A stretch of DNA of 47,500 nucleotides from NCBI GenBank assembly GCA_905221605.1, contig CAJNDS010002483.1, positions 213,722 through 261,221 on the forward strand, read 5' to 3'. Made by a program: the position numbers and the translations under genes. This document shows, one piece after another, positions 8,987-17,153 of the stretch (the stretch's first letter is position 1; the number at the start of each line of letters is the position of its first letter). The notes under the pieces were generated by a model, which worked only from the letters and a program-made list of their open reading frames with translations, was not told the origin of the DNA and made no database searches. Source of the DNA: Symbiodinium natans. Lineage: Eukaryota; Sar; Dinophyceae; Suessiales; Symbiodiniaceae.

Positions 8987-9064
8987 ACCCTAGACCCTAA
9001 ACCCTAAACCCTGAGCCCTAAGCCCTAAACCCTAAACCCTGAACCCTAAACCCTAAACCCTTAA
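8987..9064 (-). repeat. CCCTAAA array
   Basis: C-strand heptamers with CCCTGAG and CCCTAAG variants. Confidence 0.95.
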
Positions 9065-9135
9065 GCCACAAGCCCCACCTGGCCTTTTGGTCGAGCCTGG
9101 GACCAGTGATGGTCTTGGGGTTCCGTGGGGTCTTT
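9065..9135 (-). CDS. Candidate exon island
   Basis: A C-left/G-right island. The minus strand reads KTPRNPKTITGPRLDQKARW, and the plus strand is also open. No family. Confidence 0.18.
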
Positions 9136-9246
9136 GGGGTTTGGGGTTTGGGGCTTTAGGTTTTAGGGTTTGGGGTTTGGGGTCTGAGTTCCCAGCAGCA
9201 CATACCCCGAAGCCCCAAGCCCTAAGCCCTAAACCCTAAACCCTGA

Positions 9247-9319
9247 GCCGGTTCGAAGGGTTCCTCACTCCCTGGATGCCCCCAAGTGTAGCTGGCAATG
9301 CCAGCAAAATCAACACTTC
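9247..9319 (-). CDS. Candidate exon with good acceptor
   Basis: TTGGTATTCAG on the minus strand opens either EVLILLALPATLGGIQGVRN or, in the next frame, SVDFAGIASYTWGHPGSEEP. Both run to the CCCTAAA boundary. The splice acceptor supports an exon, but the phase is unresolved. Confidence 0.28.
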
Positions 9320-9415
9320 CTGAATACCAACTCTGAACCCTAAACCCTAAGTCCCAAACCCTAAACCCTAAACCCTAAGCCCTAAACCCTAGACCCTAAA
9401 CCCTGAACCCTCAAC

Positions 9416-9607
9416 CTTTCCGACACCCCAAATGCCTACATCCCCGGACCTGAAGCCCTGCGCCCCCTGAATAAGCCTCTCCACCACATCCCGAGAGAAC
9501 CAAATCCGAGCCTCATGGTTCTCTATGGTGCCCTTCGGGGGAAGGGGGGGGGGGTTCGAGGTAAGACCCGTAGCTGAGGCCCCCTCAACACCGCACTTGG
9601 ACACCAA
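9416..9607 (-). CDS. Candidate coding segment, product unknown
   Basis: The minus-strand frame from an ATG at 9605-9607 reads natural sequence including TIENHEARIWFSRDVVERLI and RSGDVGIWGVGKVE before it passes into heptamer sequence. A possible donor (AAAG|GTTGAGG) ends it at the array. It lies between a C array and a G array. No domain is recognised. Confidence 0.35.
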
Positions 9608-9679
9608 AACCCGAAGAACCGGACGAAGCCTTTAAACAACAGCTAAAACAGCCCAACAAAAACCTGTTGTTGGCTTCTT

Positions 9680-9925
9680 ATAGGGTTTAGGGTTTTGAGG
9701 GTTCTAGGGTTGTAGGGTCTTTGGGTTTCAGGGTTTTAGGGTTTTAGGGCTTTAGGTTTTAGGGTTGTAGGGATTTAGGGTTTAGGGTTCTACCTCAAAC
9801 CCTAAACCCTAAACCCTAAACCCTAACCCCTAAACCCTAAACCCTAAACCCTAACCCTAAACCCTAGACCCTAGACCCTAAACCCTAAACCCTAAACCCT
9901 AAACCCTAAACCCTAAACCCTTCGA
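9680..9925. repeat. Abrupt switch from TTTAGGG-type to CCCTAAA-type array
   Basis: Degenerate TTTTAGGG and TTTAGGG units to about 9791 are followed after only a few bases by a CCCTAAA array to 9920. This is a near-spacerless inverted repeat, expected of an intron centre in the model proposed here. Confidence 0.95.
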
Positions 9926-9985
9926 GGCCCGCGCCAGCTGGCGACGTAGGCAGCTTGAGCTTCGGTGGTGTCTCTGGGACTCGCG
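9921..9985 (-). CDS. Candidate small exon
   Basis: The acceptor GGACCCTGCAG on the minus strand opens ARVPETPPKLKLPTSPAGAG in one frame and RESQRHHRSSSCLRRQLARA in another. A C-left/G-right island. Phase unresolved. Confidence 0.28.
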
Positions 9986-10057
9986 CTGCAGGGTCCTCTA
10001 GGATTCGGGGATTCTTTGGGGGGTTTAGGGTTTAGGGTTTAGGGTTTAGGGTTTAGG

Positions 10058-10176
10058 GGTTCAAGAGGGGTATGTAACCCAAGGTTCCCTAATGCTCCTC
10101 ACTAAGGCTCCCTAAGCTTCCCTAACATTCCCTAGCTACCTACCCCCCGTGAACCCCCCCCTCCCCTTAAGAACCC
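10058..10176 (+). mobile_element. Dispersed element family C, copy 1
   Basis: It shares TTCAAG.GGGGTA, AACCCAAGGTT and GGCTCCCTAAGCTTCCCT with 17154-17250. Its right end, read in reverse, is GGGTTCTTAAGGGGAGGGGG, which equals the left end of that second copy. The family therefore has terminal inverted repeats of about 35 bp. Confidence 0.65.
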
Positions 10177-10329
10177 TATATCTGAGATTCGGGGGTTCGG
10201 TGTTTTGGGGGGTTAGGGTTTTGAGGGCTTAGGGTGTAGGGTTTAGGGTTTAGGGTTTAGGGTGGCTGTACCTTATGACAAATATGGGGCCCTAGTACAC
10301 CCTAAACCCTAGGACAATCACGTCGCTCT

Positions 10330-10533
10330 TTGGGCGGGAAGGGGGGGGGGGGGGGGGTGCAATTTTGGCATCCAGGTGCCCCAGGATACCTAAGCACAAG
10401 TGAGCACTTTGTGTTGGATGGGGCTTCGTTACCCAGCGCGGAACCAGGAGTACCACCAGCGGCGCTGGCCGTACTAAATCCTGCGCCCTATGCCCAGCAG
10501 CAGATCCCACTGCACTCCCCTCAAAAACCCTAG
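10330..10533 (+). CDS. Candidate Pro/Ala-rich coding fragment
   Basis: After a G19 run the plus strand has a 60-codon frame including GYLSTSEHFVLDGASLPSAE and PGVPPAALAVLNPAPYAQQQ. The minus strand is also open. It lies at a G-left island, so it could be intron-internal. Unidentified. Confidence 0.2.
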   Translation: MGGKGGGGGVQFWHPGAPGYLSTSEHFVLDGASLPSAEPGVPPAALAVLNPAPYAQQQIPLHSPQKP

Positions 10534-10781
10534 TAACGTAGAACTGTCAAATACAGTATCCCTGTGGATGCAATAAGATGAAACGCCATTATCAAAGCGA
10601 CCGCAGCCTTGTGCCCAAACCCTGAGACATAGAGTGCAGGGGCTACATCTAACATAGATTTATAAGGCAGGGCGATTACGAGGTCTAGGGTGTATTAGGG
10701 TCTAGGTTCAGGGTTCATTGATCCAAGCAGAAGGGCGCAGGGCCTACAGCCCCCAAGCCAGGAACTCTGAACCCTAAACCC

Positions 10782-10900
10782 TCATCTCTTTGCGACTGGC
10801 GGCACCAGGTCATGGGCCTTATTAATCCGCCCCACCCAAAAGTTCCCTCTATAGACACACTCGGGCGCCTCGACGGCACCCTCGGCCACGTTGTCGCCTC
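10782..10900 (-). CDS. Candidate terminal exon, product unknown
   Basis: A GAACCACAG acceptor on the minus strand opens 39 codons ending in a TGA, with GDNVAEGAVEAPECVYRGNF and WVGRINKAHDLVPPVAKR. It is one of the most protein-like islands and could be a C-terminal exon. It is bounded by a C-type run (left) and a G array (right). No confident family. Confidence 0.38.
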
Positions 10901-10991
10901 CTGTGGTTCAGGGTTTAGGGCTTAGGGTTTGGGGTTTAAGGTTTAGGGTTTAGGGTTTAGGGTTACGGGTTTAGGGTTTCGGGTAGGCTTT

Positions 10992-11050
10992 GGGATGTTC
11001 CTCCTTATACTATAACAGTCCTGAATAAAGACTATAGTACAGGTAAGCTC
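10992..11050 (+). mobile_element. Inverted-repeat element family A, partial copy 1
   Basis: GGGATGTTCCTCCTTATACT then AACAGTCCTGAATA match the left half of the full copy at 14929-15028. The right inverted repeat is not recognisable. Confidence 0.65.
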
Positions 11051-11103
11051 CAGAAGCGGGCTGTTTGGGGTTGAGGGTACTCGATCCGATGCGGGACCTT
11101 GCC

Positions 11104-11169
11104 GGTTTAGGGTTTAGGGTTTAGGGTTTAGGGTTTAGGGTTTAGGGTTTAGGGTTTGGGGTTTGGGGT
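11104..11169 (+). repeat. TTTAGGG array
   Basis: Eight exact heptamers followed by TTTGGGG units. Confidence 0.95.
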
Positions 11170-11259
11170 TTAGGGGCCCTCAACACGCAAACAGGAGCCT
11201 GATTGAAGCCGCAGGACATCGCTGTGCGAGAGGTCGCCGCGGGAGGCCTCGCCCTTCAC
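11170..11259 (-). CDS. Candidate terminal exon, product unknown
   Basis: The acceptor TCCGACCTGAG on the minus strand opens, in phase 0, VKGEASRGDLSHSDVLRLQS and GSCLRVEGP with a TAA formed at the array edge. Natural composition, no recognised family. Confidence 0.3.
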   Translation of the reverse strand: MKGEASRGDLSHSDVLRLQSGSCLRVEGP

Positions 11260-11306
11260 CTCAGGTCGGAGCAAACAGTCAGGCTTGGAGATACGACTTC
11301 AGGCTA

Positions 11307-11510
11307 GGGTTTAGTTTAGGGTTTAGGGTTTAGGGTTTAGGGTTTAGGGTTCAGGGTTCAGGGTTCAGGGTTCAGGGTTCAGGGTTCAGGGTTCAGGGTT
11401 CAGGGTTCAGGGTTTAGGGTTCAGGGTTCAGGGTTCAGGGTTCAGGGTTCAGGGTTCAGGGTTTAGGGTTTAGGGTTTAGGGTTTAGGGTTTAGGGTTTA
11501 GGGCTTTGGG
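11307..11510 (+). repeat. TTCAGGG homogenised array inside TTTAGGG array
   Basis: TTTAGGG units flank about 16 TTCAGGG units (11345-11465), interrupted by one TTTAGGG. Confidence 0.97.
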
Positions 11511-11680
11511 GCTACAGGGCGTTAGGGTGTAGGGTTGAAGGCTTTAGGGGTTTAAGGTAGAGGGCTTAGGTAGGTTGCAGGACCCGATCTTGAGGTTTAG
11601 CAATTAGGGCTTAGTGCTTAACATGAAACTGCGGGAGCCACCCACGGGATTGCACATCCAACCCCATCCAGCCACTAAAC
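11511..11680. other. Degenerate G-type repeats and unique sequence
   Basis: Loose GGGCTTTAGG-like units decay into unique sequence. Nothing further is recognised. Confidence 0.5.
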
Positions 11681-11840
11681 CCCCGAGACCCTAAACCCTA
11701 GCCCTAAACCCTAAACCCTAGCCCTAAACCCTAAACCCTTAACCCTAAAACCCTAGCCCTAAACCCTAAGCCCAGCTTTGCAGCCATCCCAACCCTAAAC
11801 CCTAAACTCGAAACCCAAACCCACCCCCCCCCCCCCCCCC
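11681..11840 (-). repeat. CCCTAAA array ending in poly-C
   Basis: CCCTAAA with CCCTAGC variants. A run of about 18 C ends at 11840. Confidence 0.93.
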
Positions 11841-12060
11841 GCCGCAGTTTCCCTTATGAAGGCGAAATAGGGGATCTCGTATACGACCATATTTGGGGTA
11901 AGGGGGGCCCTTCAGCTCCCCCTGGCTCCTCATGACTGAAGAATTGCCCCACCCACACCGAAAGACCTTCAACACCCGAGACAGACACCCTCCATACCCC
12001 AAACTAGTACCCCAAGGCTTCAATGTCCCTCAGCCCTAAATAGCCCAAACCCGAAACCCC
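11841..12060 (-). other. Unique stretch with minus-strand open frame
   Basis: A minus frame starting at 12023 reads GCLSRVLKVFRCGWGNSSVM and continues to the poly-C tract. There is no splice or domain support. It may be element-derived. Confidence 0.25.
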
Positions 12061-12222
12061 TCACCGTAAACCCTAAACCCTAAACCCTAAACCCTAAACC
12101 CTAAACCCTAAACCCTAAACCCTAAACCCTAAACCCTAAACCCTAAACCCTAAACCCTAAACCCTAAACCCTAAACCCTAAACCCTAAACCCTAAACCCT
12201 AAACCCTAAACCCTAAACCCCC
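12061..12222 (-). repeat. Exact CCCTAAA array
   Basis: About 22 consecutive exact heptamers, one of the cleanest C-strand tracts. Confidence 0.98.
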
Positions 12223-12235
12223 CCCCTCCTTAAGC

Positions 12236-12321
12236 CCATGGGAATCTCCCCTGGCCTCGGACAGCTGCGCGCGGAGCTGCTGGTTCCGGCGCTCGGACTG
12301 TGAGAGCTGGGCTTGGAGCTC
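12236..12321 (-). CDS. Candidate coiled-coil exon
   Basis: The acceptor AATGTTCCTCAG on the minus strand opens ELQAQLSQSERRNQQLRAQL followed by SEARGDSHG, in phase 0. The Glu/Gln/Leu/Arg heptad pattern is typical of a coiled coil. A possible GC donor (ATGG|GCTTAAGG) ends the exon beside the array. C array left, G array right. Parent protein unknown. Confidence 0.45.
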
Positions 12322-12351
12322 CTGAGGAACATTCGGGAGCGAGTTCAGCAG

Positions 12352-12440
12352 GTTTAGGGTTTAGGGTTTAGGGTTTAGGGTTTAGGGTTTAGGGTTTAGG
12401 GTTTAGGGGTTCGGGTTTAGGGTTTAGGGTCTCGGGTTTA
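12352..12440 (+). repeat. TTTAGGG array
   Basis: Eight exact units and some TTTCGGG variants. Confidence 0.95.
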
Positions 12441-12823
12441 GGCAGGGTTTCGGGTTTAGGGCCTTAAGCGTGTAAACCCTACATGCTGAACTAGGCCCCT
12501 GTTTTAGGCTTCTACGTTCCCGATAGTGTAGCCAACCCGACAAAGGGGTACCCTTATTGTTATTTGGTTGCTGGTGCCTGGTTGGAACGGGTATATCCGG
12601 CTCCACGTAGGGTTTGTGGTTTAGGGGTGGGGGCTTTTGAAACCTGAAACCTGAAACCTGAAACCCAAACCCTAAACCCTAACCTTTTAGGCTCTCCAAG
12701 TAAAGCCCTAGGCCACACCTACACACCATAAACTCCAAACCCCAAGCCCTAAACCGTAAACCCATTAAACCCTAACCAAGCCAAACCCCGCAACCACGTG
12801 AGGTTCCCAGGATTCCTGATGAC
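12441..12823. other. Unique sequence and C-type variants
   Basis: A minus frame from an ATG at 12604-12606 begins MEPDIPVPTRHQQPNNNKGT and runs into heptamer sequence near 12470. From 12640 onward CCTGAAA and CCCTAAA variants dominate. Coding status is unresolved. Confidence 0.25.
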
Positions 12824-12975
12824 TAAACCCTAAACCCTAAACCCTAAACCCTAAACCCTAAACCCTAAACCCTAAACCCTAATTAAACCCTAAACCCTAA
12901 ACCCTAAAACTCTAAACCCTAAACCCTAAACCCTAAACCCTAAACCCTAAAACTCTAAACCCTAAACCCTAAACC
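12824..12975 (-). repeat. CCCTAAA array
   Basis: About 20 heptamers, interrupted three times by deletion or AACTCTAAA variants. Confidence 0.97.
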
Positions 12976-13102
12976 CGACAAGAACCCGCAAAGGGGGCAC
13001 CACTCAGCTACAGAAACGCCTGCATTCGCGGCGTGAGGCGCACGGCCGTGCGCCCAGGCGAGCGCCTCGGGGCTTGCGGGGGGGTTTTGGTTGTTGTGTT
13101 GT
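12976..13102. other. GC-rich exon-type island
   Basis: A C-left/G-right island. The plus strand reads LSYRNACIRGVRRTAVRPGE, and the minus strand is open until a TGA. No splice-site preference. Confidence 0.25.
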
Positions 13103-13302
13103 TGTTTAGGGTTTAGGGTTTAGGGTTTAGGGTTTAGGGTTTAGGGTTTAGGGTTTAGGGTTTAGGGTTTAGGGTTTAGGGTTTAGGGTTTAGGGTTTAG
13201 GGTTTAGGGTTTAGGGTTTAGGGTTTAGGGTTTAGGGTTTAGGGTTTAGGGTTTAGGGTTTAGGGTTTAGGGTTTAGGGTTTAGGGTTTAGGGTTTAGGG
13301 TT
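13103..13302 (+). repeat. Longest exact TTTAGGG array
   Basis: About 28 consecutive perfect TTTAGGG units (roughly 200 bp), the longest uninterrupted run in the window. Confidence 0.98.
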
Positions 13303-13540
13303 TCTTTCGGTTTAGGGTTTAGGTTTTAGGGTTCAGGGTTTAGCGTTCAGGGCTTAGGGCTTCGGGCCGTTTAGGGTAACTATAGCGTCTAAGATTTGAT
13401 TAGGGGTTTCGGGGCCTTGGGTGAGAGGGAAGGTGTGTGTGTGTGGGTGTTTTTTGGTATAGTTTGGATTTAGGGGTTTGGGAGTAGGCTTTTGGGGACG
13501 CCAACTGACGACCTTAGGCCCCTCAATGCCCCGCTCAACC
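13303..13540. other. Degenerate G-type units and unique sequence
   Basis: TTTAGGG-like units decay to unique sequence with a short GT-rich run near 13435. Nothing else seen. Confidence 0.45.
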
Positions 13541-14030
13541 CTAAACCCTAAACCTCTAACTGCCGAAACCCCTGAAACCCCTAAACCCTAAGTCCCTACA
13601 CCCTAAACCCTGAATTCCTAAACCCTTCTGAACCCTAAAAAACCCTAACCCTTAAAACCCTAAATCCCTAAACCCTAAACACTAAATCCCTCAAGTTCAG
13701 AGGGGTTGACCCCCGCTCCTAAACCTTAAACCTTAAACCCTAAACCCTAAATCCCCTCTAAGCCCTCAACCCTAAACCCCCAAAACCCTAAATCCCCAAA
13801 CCCTAAACCCCTAAGACCCTAATCCCCAAACCCCATACACCGCAGCACCCTAAACCCTAAATCCCTACATCCCCCCCTGAGCCCTCAACCCTAAACCCCT
13901 AAAACCCTAAATGCCCAAACTAAACTCCAAACCCTAAACCCTAAACCCTAAACCCTAAACCCTAAACCCTAAACCCTAAACCCTAAACCCTAAACCCTAA
14001 ACCCTAAACCCTAAACCCTAAACCCCCAAA
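13541..14030 (-). repeat. Long CCCTAAA and CCCTAAAT variant region
   Basis: Degenerate 7-, 8- and 9-mers (CCCTAAATC, CCCCTAAA) to 13920 are followed by about 14 exact CCCTAAA units. CCCATACACCGCAGCA (13837) and CCCATGCACCGCAGCA (14030) are near-duplicate edges flanking the tract. Confidence 0.95.
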
Positions 14031-14135
14031 CCCCATGCACCGCAGCATCCCAGCTGTGACCGATCAGGTCACACAGACCTGTGCCGAGACCTGCGACCGG
14101 GGCCTCATACAGCTGCAAGCGCGTGCGCGCAGCCC
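14031..14135 (-). CDS. Candidate exon between two C arrays
   Basis: The acceptor CGCGCTTGCAG on the minus strand opens LYEAPVAGLGTGLCDLIGHS and then WDAAVHG. The GHSWDAAV segment is faintly WD40-like. The plus strand also reads SIPAVTDQVTQTCAETCDRG. Strand unresolved. Confidence 0.28.
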
Positions 14136-14500
14136 TAAACCCTAAACCCTAAACCCTAAACCCTAAACCCTAAACCCTAAACCCTAAACCCTCTGATGGT
14201 GTGCCCGCAAGTCTTCCCATTACAAGGGCTTAGGGTTTAGGGTTTAGGCTTCGGGGTTTGGGTATAGGGCTTAGGGCCTACGATGTTGGGTGGTTCTGCC
14301 CTGTTATTAGGGGTTCTAACCCACTTCTAGAGGGTTTGGGCTTGCACGTGCAATCGAAACAGCAAGTATGCCAAGCCACGAGAAGCCCAAGCCAGAAGAC
14401 CCCAAACACCCAAAGCAGTTCTACTACACCATAAAACCCTAAGTCCTGAACCCGAAACCCTAAACCCTAAAAATCCTAAACCCTAAACCCTAAACCCTAA
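14136..14500. repeat. C array, unique segment, C array
   Basis: Exact CCCTAAA at 14136-14192, unique sequence with a short TTTAGGG run at 14230-14275, then CCCTAAA variants at 14440-14500. Confidence 0.8.
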
Positions 14501-14615
14501 ACCCTTTCTGCGCCATCTGTGGCCCAAGGCAAGGCTGCAGGGGCGCCGCGTGAAGGTGGGGCCTGCCACGCTCGGTTGCCGCTACTTGGAGCTTCATGGT
14601 ACTGATTACCCAATT
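14501..14615. other. GC-rich exon-type island
   Basis: A C-left/G-right island. The plus strand reads LRHLWPKARLQGRRVKVGPA and GCRYLELHGTDYP. The minus strand reads KLQVAATERGRPHLHAAPLQ. Both look protein-like, so neither is called. Confidence 0.3.
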
Positions 14616-14685
14616 TAGGGTTTAGGGTTTAGGGTTTAGGGTTTAGGGTTTAGGGTTTAGGGTTTAGGGTTTAGGGTTTAGGGTA
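14616..14685 (+). repeat. Exact TTTAGGG array
   Basis: Ten perfect units. The following 14686-14900 is unique AT-richer sequence with no supported feature. Confidence 0.97.
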
Positions 14686-14928
14686 CTTTATTCACCAATT
14701 ATAGCTGTACTTATCACCCACTTATGAGCCCCTGAAGTGCCCTAATATGGTTGTAAGTACAGTTCCACGTACAGGTACAGTTGCTTAATAAGTCCCATGA
14801 ACCTCCAAGTATCTCTCAGAAACCCTTCGCCCTGAAAAGCCCTTGCCCTTCACCTTGGGATACTCCGCCTTATAACAATGTCACGCCTTTTTATATAGGG
14901 TTTAGGGTTTTAGGGTTTTGTGTTTACC

Positions 14929-15028
14929 TTGGGATGTTCCTCCTCATACTAACAGTCCTGAATAGGGACTATAATCGGGGTCCTAGAATCCCGATTAAGG
15001 ATTGCTAGTGTAAGGGGGAACATCCCAA
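14929..15028 (+). mobile_element. Inverted-repeat element family A, full copy
   Basis: About 100 bp with terminal inverted repeats of roughly 35 bp. The left end is TTGGGATGTTCCTCCTCATA. The right end read in reverse is TTGGGATGTTCCCCCTTACA, continuing CTAGCAATCC against CTAACAGTCC. There is no coding capacity. It resembles a MITE or a stem-loop-forming element. Partial copies are at 10992, 22806, 27670 and 47418. Family D copy 2 starts 28 bp downstream. Confidence 0.75.
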
Positions 15029-15055
15029 CCTTTCATCCTTAGTACAGGTGCCTGC

Positions 15056-15177
15056 CTAGACCCAAAAGGAACCTTAAAAAACCTGGGAATAAAAGGGTGC
15101 CCTTTTTGGTTTAAATGGGGCTTACAAGCGAACCGAAGCCCAACGAAAAGGGAAAAAGTGCCTAATTTTGGATCCTA
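15056..15177 (+). mobile_element. Dispersed element family D, copy 2
   Basis: The longest copy. It begins CTAGACCCAAAAGGAACC and contains CCCTTTTTGGTTTAAATGGG and AAGCCCAACGAAAAGGGAAA. It follows element A directly. Confidence 0.6.
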
Positions 15178-15262
15178 GTAGCTCTACAAAACAGTAAACC
15201 CTAAACCTGCACCCTAGACCCCTAGGTAGAGTCTAGGAATTCCCTGAAAAAGCCCGCCCTAC

Positions 15263-15360
15263 AGCCAATGAAGCCGGCGTCAGCGCGGGCAAAATGCACA
15301 ACACACGACCCCCGTCAACCAGGCTCATTCCTAGAAACGACGCCTGTTCAAACTCAGCTT
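15263..15360 (-). CDS. Candidate 98-nt exon with strong splice sites
   Basis: The acceptor AAATTTCCTTACAG on the minus strand opens EAEFEQASFLGMSLVDGGRV and LCILPALTPASLA, and the exon closes at GCT|GTAGGGC. It would begin with two bases of a split codon. The peptide is natural but unidentified. It lies in a G-left/C-right region rather than the usual exon setting. Confidence 0.35.
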
Positions 15361-15750
15361 CTGTAAGGAAATTTAAAGATTGTAGCTTGAAAGGGTTCAC
15401 AAGGTTCAGAGTGCTTAGAGGGCTTTTAGGATTCAAAGGGTTTACAGTGATGCTGTCTTGAGCTTTGTTTAGCTTTGCGTTGGCATATGAAAGGGTTTGA
15501 CAGGCTTGGTTTGAAGGCTGTACCAGAGTGGCGTAGTCATGTGACAACATGTCCCTTCTGCCTCAAAGCGACAGCGAAGCGCAATTACTACTACTTGAAA
15601 GATGTTCATATCAGTATCTCTGACCGAACGTTTACAAGGCCCTCAAAAACCTACCCCTAACCAACTACAAACAGCACCTTCTGCACTCCCGCCTAGGCGA
15701 AACCAACAGTTTACACGAAAAGCACTCTGGAAGTGCACCGCTATAGGGTT
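15361..15750. other. Unique stretch, competing frames
   Basis: The plus strand at 15475-15660 reads HVTTCPFCLKATAKRNYYYL and ends in a stop. The minus frame 15233-15550 overlaps it. Neither has domain support. Confidence 0.3.
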
Positions 15751-15791
15751 TAGGGTCTAGGGTCTAGGGTTTAGGGTTTAGGGTTTAGGGT

Positions 15792-15965
15792 TTAGGGTTG
15801 ATCCCTCTTGCTCGGGCGACCGTCGCGGTTTTCATCAATGGTCAAAACTGTTGGAACTTCTGGCCAAGCCATGACATTGCGGATGTGCACGTGAAGTTGC
15901 TGAGCCACGCCGGGGCTGAGTATTTTCGACGCAACGTCGCGACTGTGGAATTCTGCTGCTGGATC
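15792..15965 (-). CDS. Candidate 57-codon coding segment
   Basis: A minus-strand frame of 57 codons includes EFHSRDVASKILSPGVAQQL, HVHIRNVMAWPEVPTVLTID and ENRDGRPSKRD. A tandem acceptor (CCAG|CAG|CAG) lies at its start near 15958, and a TAA at the array edge ends it. DENRDGRPS vaguely resembles a calcium-binding loop, but no EF-hand helices are evident. A 50-codon plus frame overlaps, less natural in composition. Confidence 0.4.
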   Translation of the reverse strand, partial: DPAAEFHSRDVASKILSPGVAQQLHVHIRNVMAWPEVPTVLTIDENRDGRPSKRDQP

Positions 15966-15977
15966 TTAGATTTTTAG

Positions 15978-16006
15978 TTTTTTTTTTTTTTTTTTTGGGG
16001 GGGGGG
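15978..16006 (+). repeat. T19-G10 composite homopolymer
   Basis: Nineteen T followed by ten G, the reverse complement of the C-then-A tracts elsewhere in the window. Confidence 0.95.
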
Positions 16007-16035
16007 TTTTGGGTTTAGGGTTTAGGGTTTAGGGT

Positions 16036-16221
16036 GGGGTACCCTTCGCAGGGAAGTGGTTGAAGGGTACCCAAGATATGTCAGACTTGAAGGCCTGGAG
16101 CTTAGTGTTTTTGCCCCAAAGCCTTAGCACCGAAATGGGTATCTCCCAAAATGGAGGGTACCCTTTCTATATCCCAAATACGAAAGAATCCCCTGAAACC
16201 CTTATGCCTTCATATAGCCCC
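16036..16221. other. Unique stretch with GGGTACCC motifs
   Basis: It contains GGGTACCCTTC, AAGGGTACCCAAG and AGGGTACCCTTTC, small palindromic motifs possibly from a decayed repeat, and leads into the long hairpin. Confidence 0.4.
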
Positions 16222-16310
16222 TAGATACTCTAATAAGAACCCCCATACAAAACAGAAGCCCTACTTAGTAGGGTTTCTGTTTTGTATGGGGGTTCTTATT
16301 AGAGTATCTA
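16222..16310. repeat. Near-perfect 43-bp hairpin with 3-nt loop
   Basis: The left arm 16222-16264 and right arm 16268-16310 are complementary with a single mismatch (G at 16257 opposite T, read as A in the copy). The loop is TTA. The arm begins TAGATACTCTAATAAGAACC and ends AGAAGCCCTAC. Such a long near-perfect palindrome is rare and would extrude or form a stable RNA stem. Confidence 0.95.
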
Positions 16311-16424
16311 CTTAAAGAGACCACCCAGCAGTATAAGGTACCCCTGTTTTGGAAACCCCCACATAAGCTTGCGCAAGGGTTCTGGAAGGTGCAGGTTGAG
16401 ACGGAGGGGGCTTTAGCAAATTCC

Positions 16425-16555
16425 CTAAACCCCAAACCCCAAACCCCAAACCCCAAACCCCAAACCCCAAACCCTAAACCCTAAACCCTAAACCCTAAAC
16501 CCTAAACCCTAAACCCTAAACCCTAAATCCTAATCCTAAACCCTAAACCCTATTC
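16425..16555 (-). repeat. CCCCAAA then CCCTAAA array
   Basis: Six CCCCAAA units pass into about ten CCCTAAA units. Confidence 0.96.
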
Positions 16556-16693
16556 GGCTTTCTGAGCGCATAATGGAAATCTAGGGGCCTTCATAATTGG
16601 AATAGGGTTTAGGGTTTAGGGTTTAGGGTTAGGGTTGTTAGAGGCTCCAACGGCACGTAAACGCGCGCCGGCGACGCCCCGTCCACATCGGTA

Positions 16694-17083
16694 TTACAGT
16701 GTTTTCGGTGCCCTGCACATAGAGAAGCACACGCCTGCCTCGTTTTCCACCAGTCCGTGCGAACGGCCAGAGCATCCATGCCCGCACGATGAGAACGTCC
16801 GTGTTACCAGTGCGTGCGAATGGCCAAGGCAACCATGGCCGCACGATGAGAACGTCCGTGTTACCAGTGTGTGCGAATCGCCAGAGCATGGCCATGCATA
16901 GGAAGGAGCGAGTGCGGGCCCTGGGCCACGGACCCAAAGACTTTCTCGAGGCCCGTCGAGACAAGAACTGGCTGACTGGACCTCGACCACCCTTATGTCG
17001 CCCAAACCTAGGCCCCAGCGCATTCTAGTCAATTTGTCCTTCGATTTTTTCTCCGCTGTACTCTCGCCAACCCTGACTCTCAA
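16694..17083 (-). CDS. Longest non-heptamer minus frame, doubtful
   Basis: A 129-codon minus frame (ATG at 17081-17083) spans the 57-bp minisatellite, giving the 19-residue repeat SHALVTRTFSSCGHGCLG. Because 57 is a multiple of three, the repeat is open in several frames on both strands. The plus frame at the same place reads HDENVRVTSACEWPRQPW. Coding status is therefore doubtful. Confidence 0.2.
   Translation of the reverse strand: MRVRVGESTAEKKSKDKLTRMRWGLGLGDIRVVEVQSASSCLDGPRESLWVRGPGPALAPSYAWPCSGDSHTLVTRTFSSCGHGCLGHSHALVTRTFSSCGHGCSGRSHGLVENEAGVCFSMCRAPKTL
16750..16890 (+). repeat. 57-bp minisatellite, about 2.5 copies
   Basis: Copies start at 16750, 16807 and 16864, each CCAGT..GTGCGAA..GCCA, with CGCACGATGAGAACGTCCGT inside the first two. 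Confidence 0.93.
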
Positions 17084-17153
17084 AGCTCAGAAATACTGCC
17101 CCTGCCACGTTAGTTGCCCTTGCCGTCTACAAAGCCCCCCTCCCCCCAAGTTC

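Noticed and set aside
15800-15970. 50-codon plus frame LARATVAVFINGQNCWNFWP
   Set aside because: The minus frame over the same bases is longer, has an acceptor and more typical composition. The plus frame is likely a shadow.
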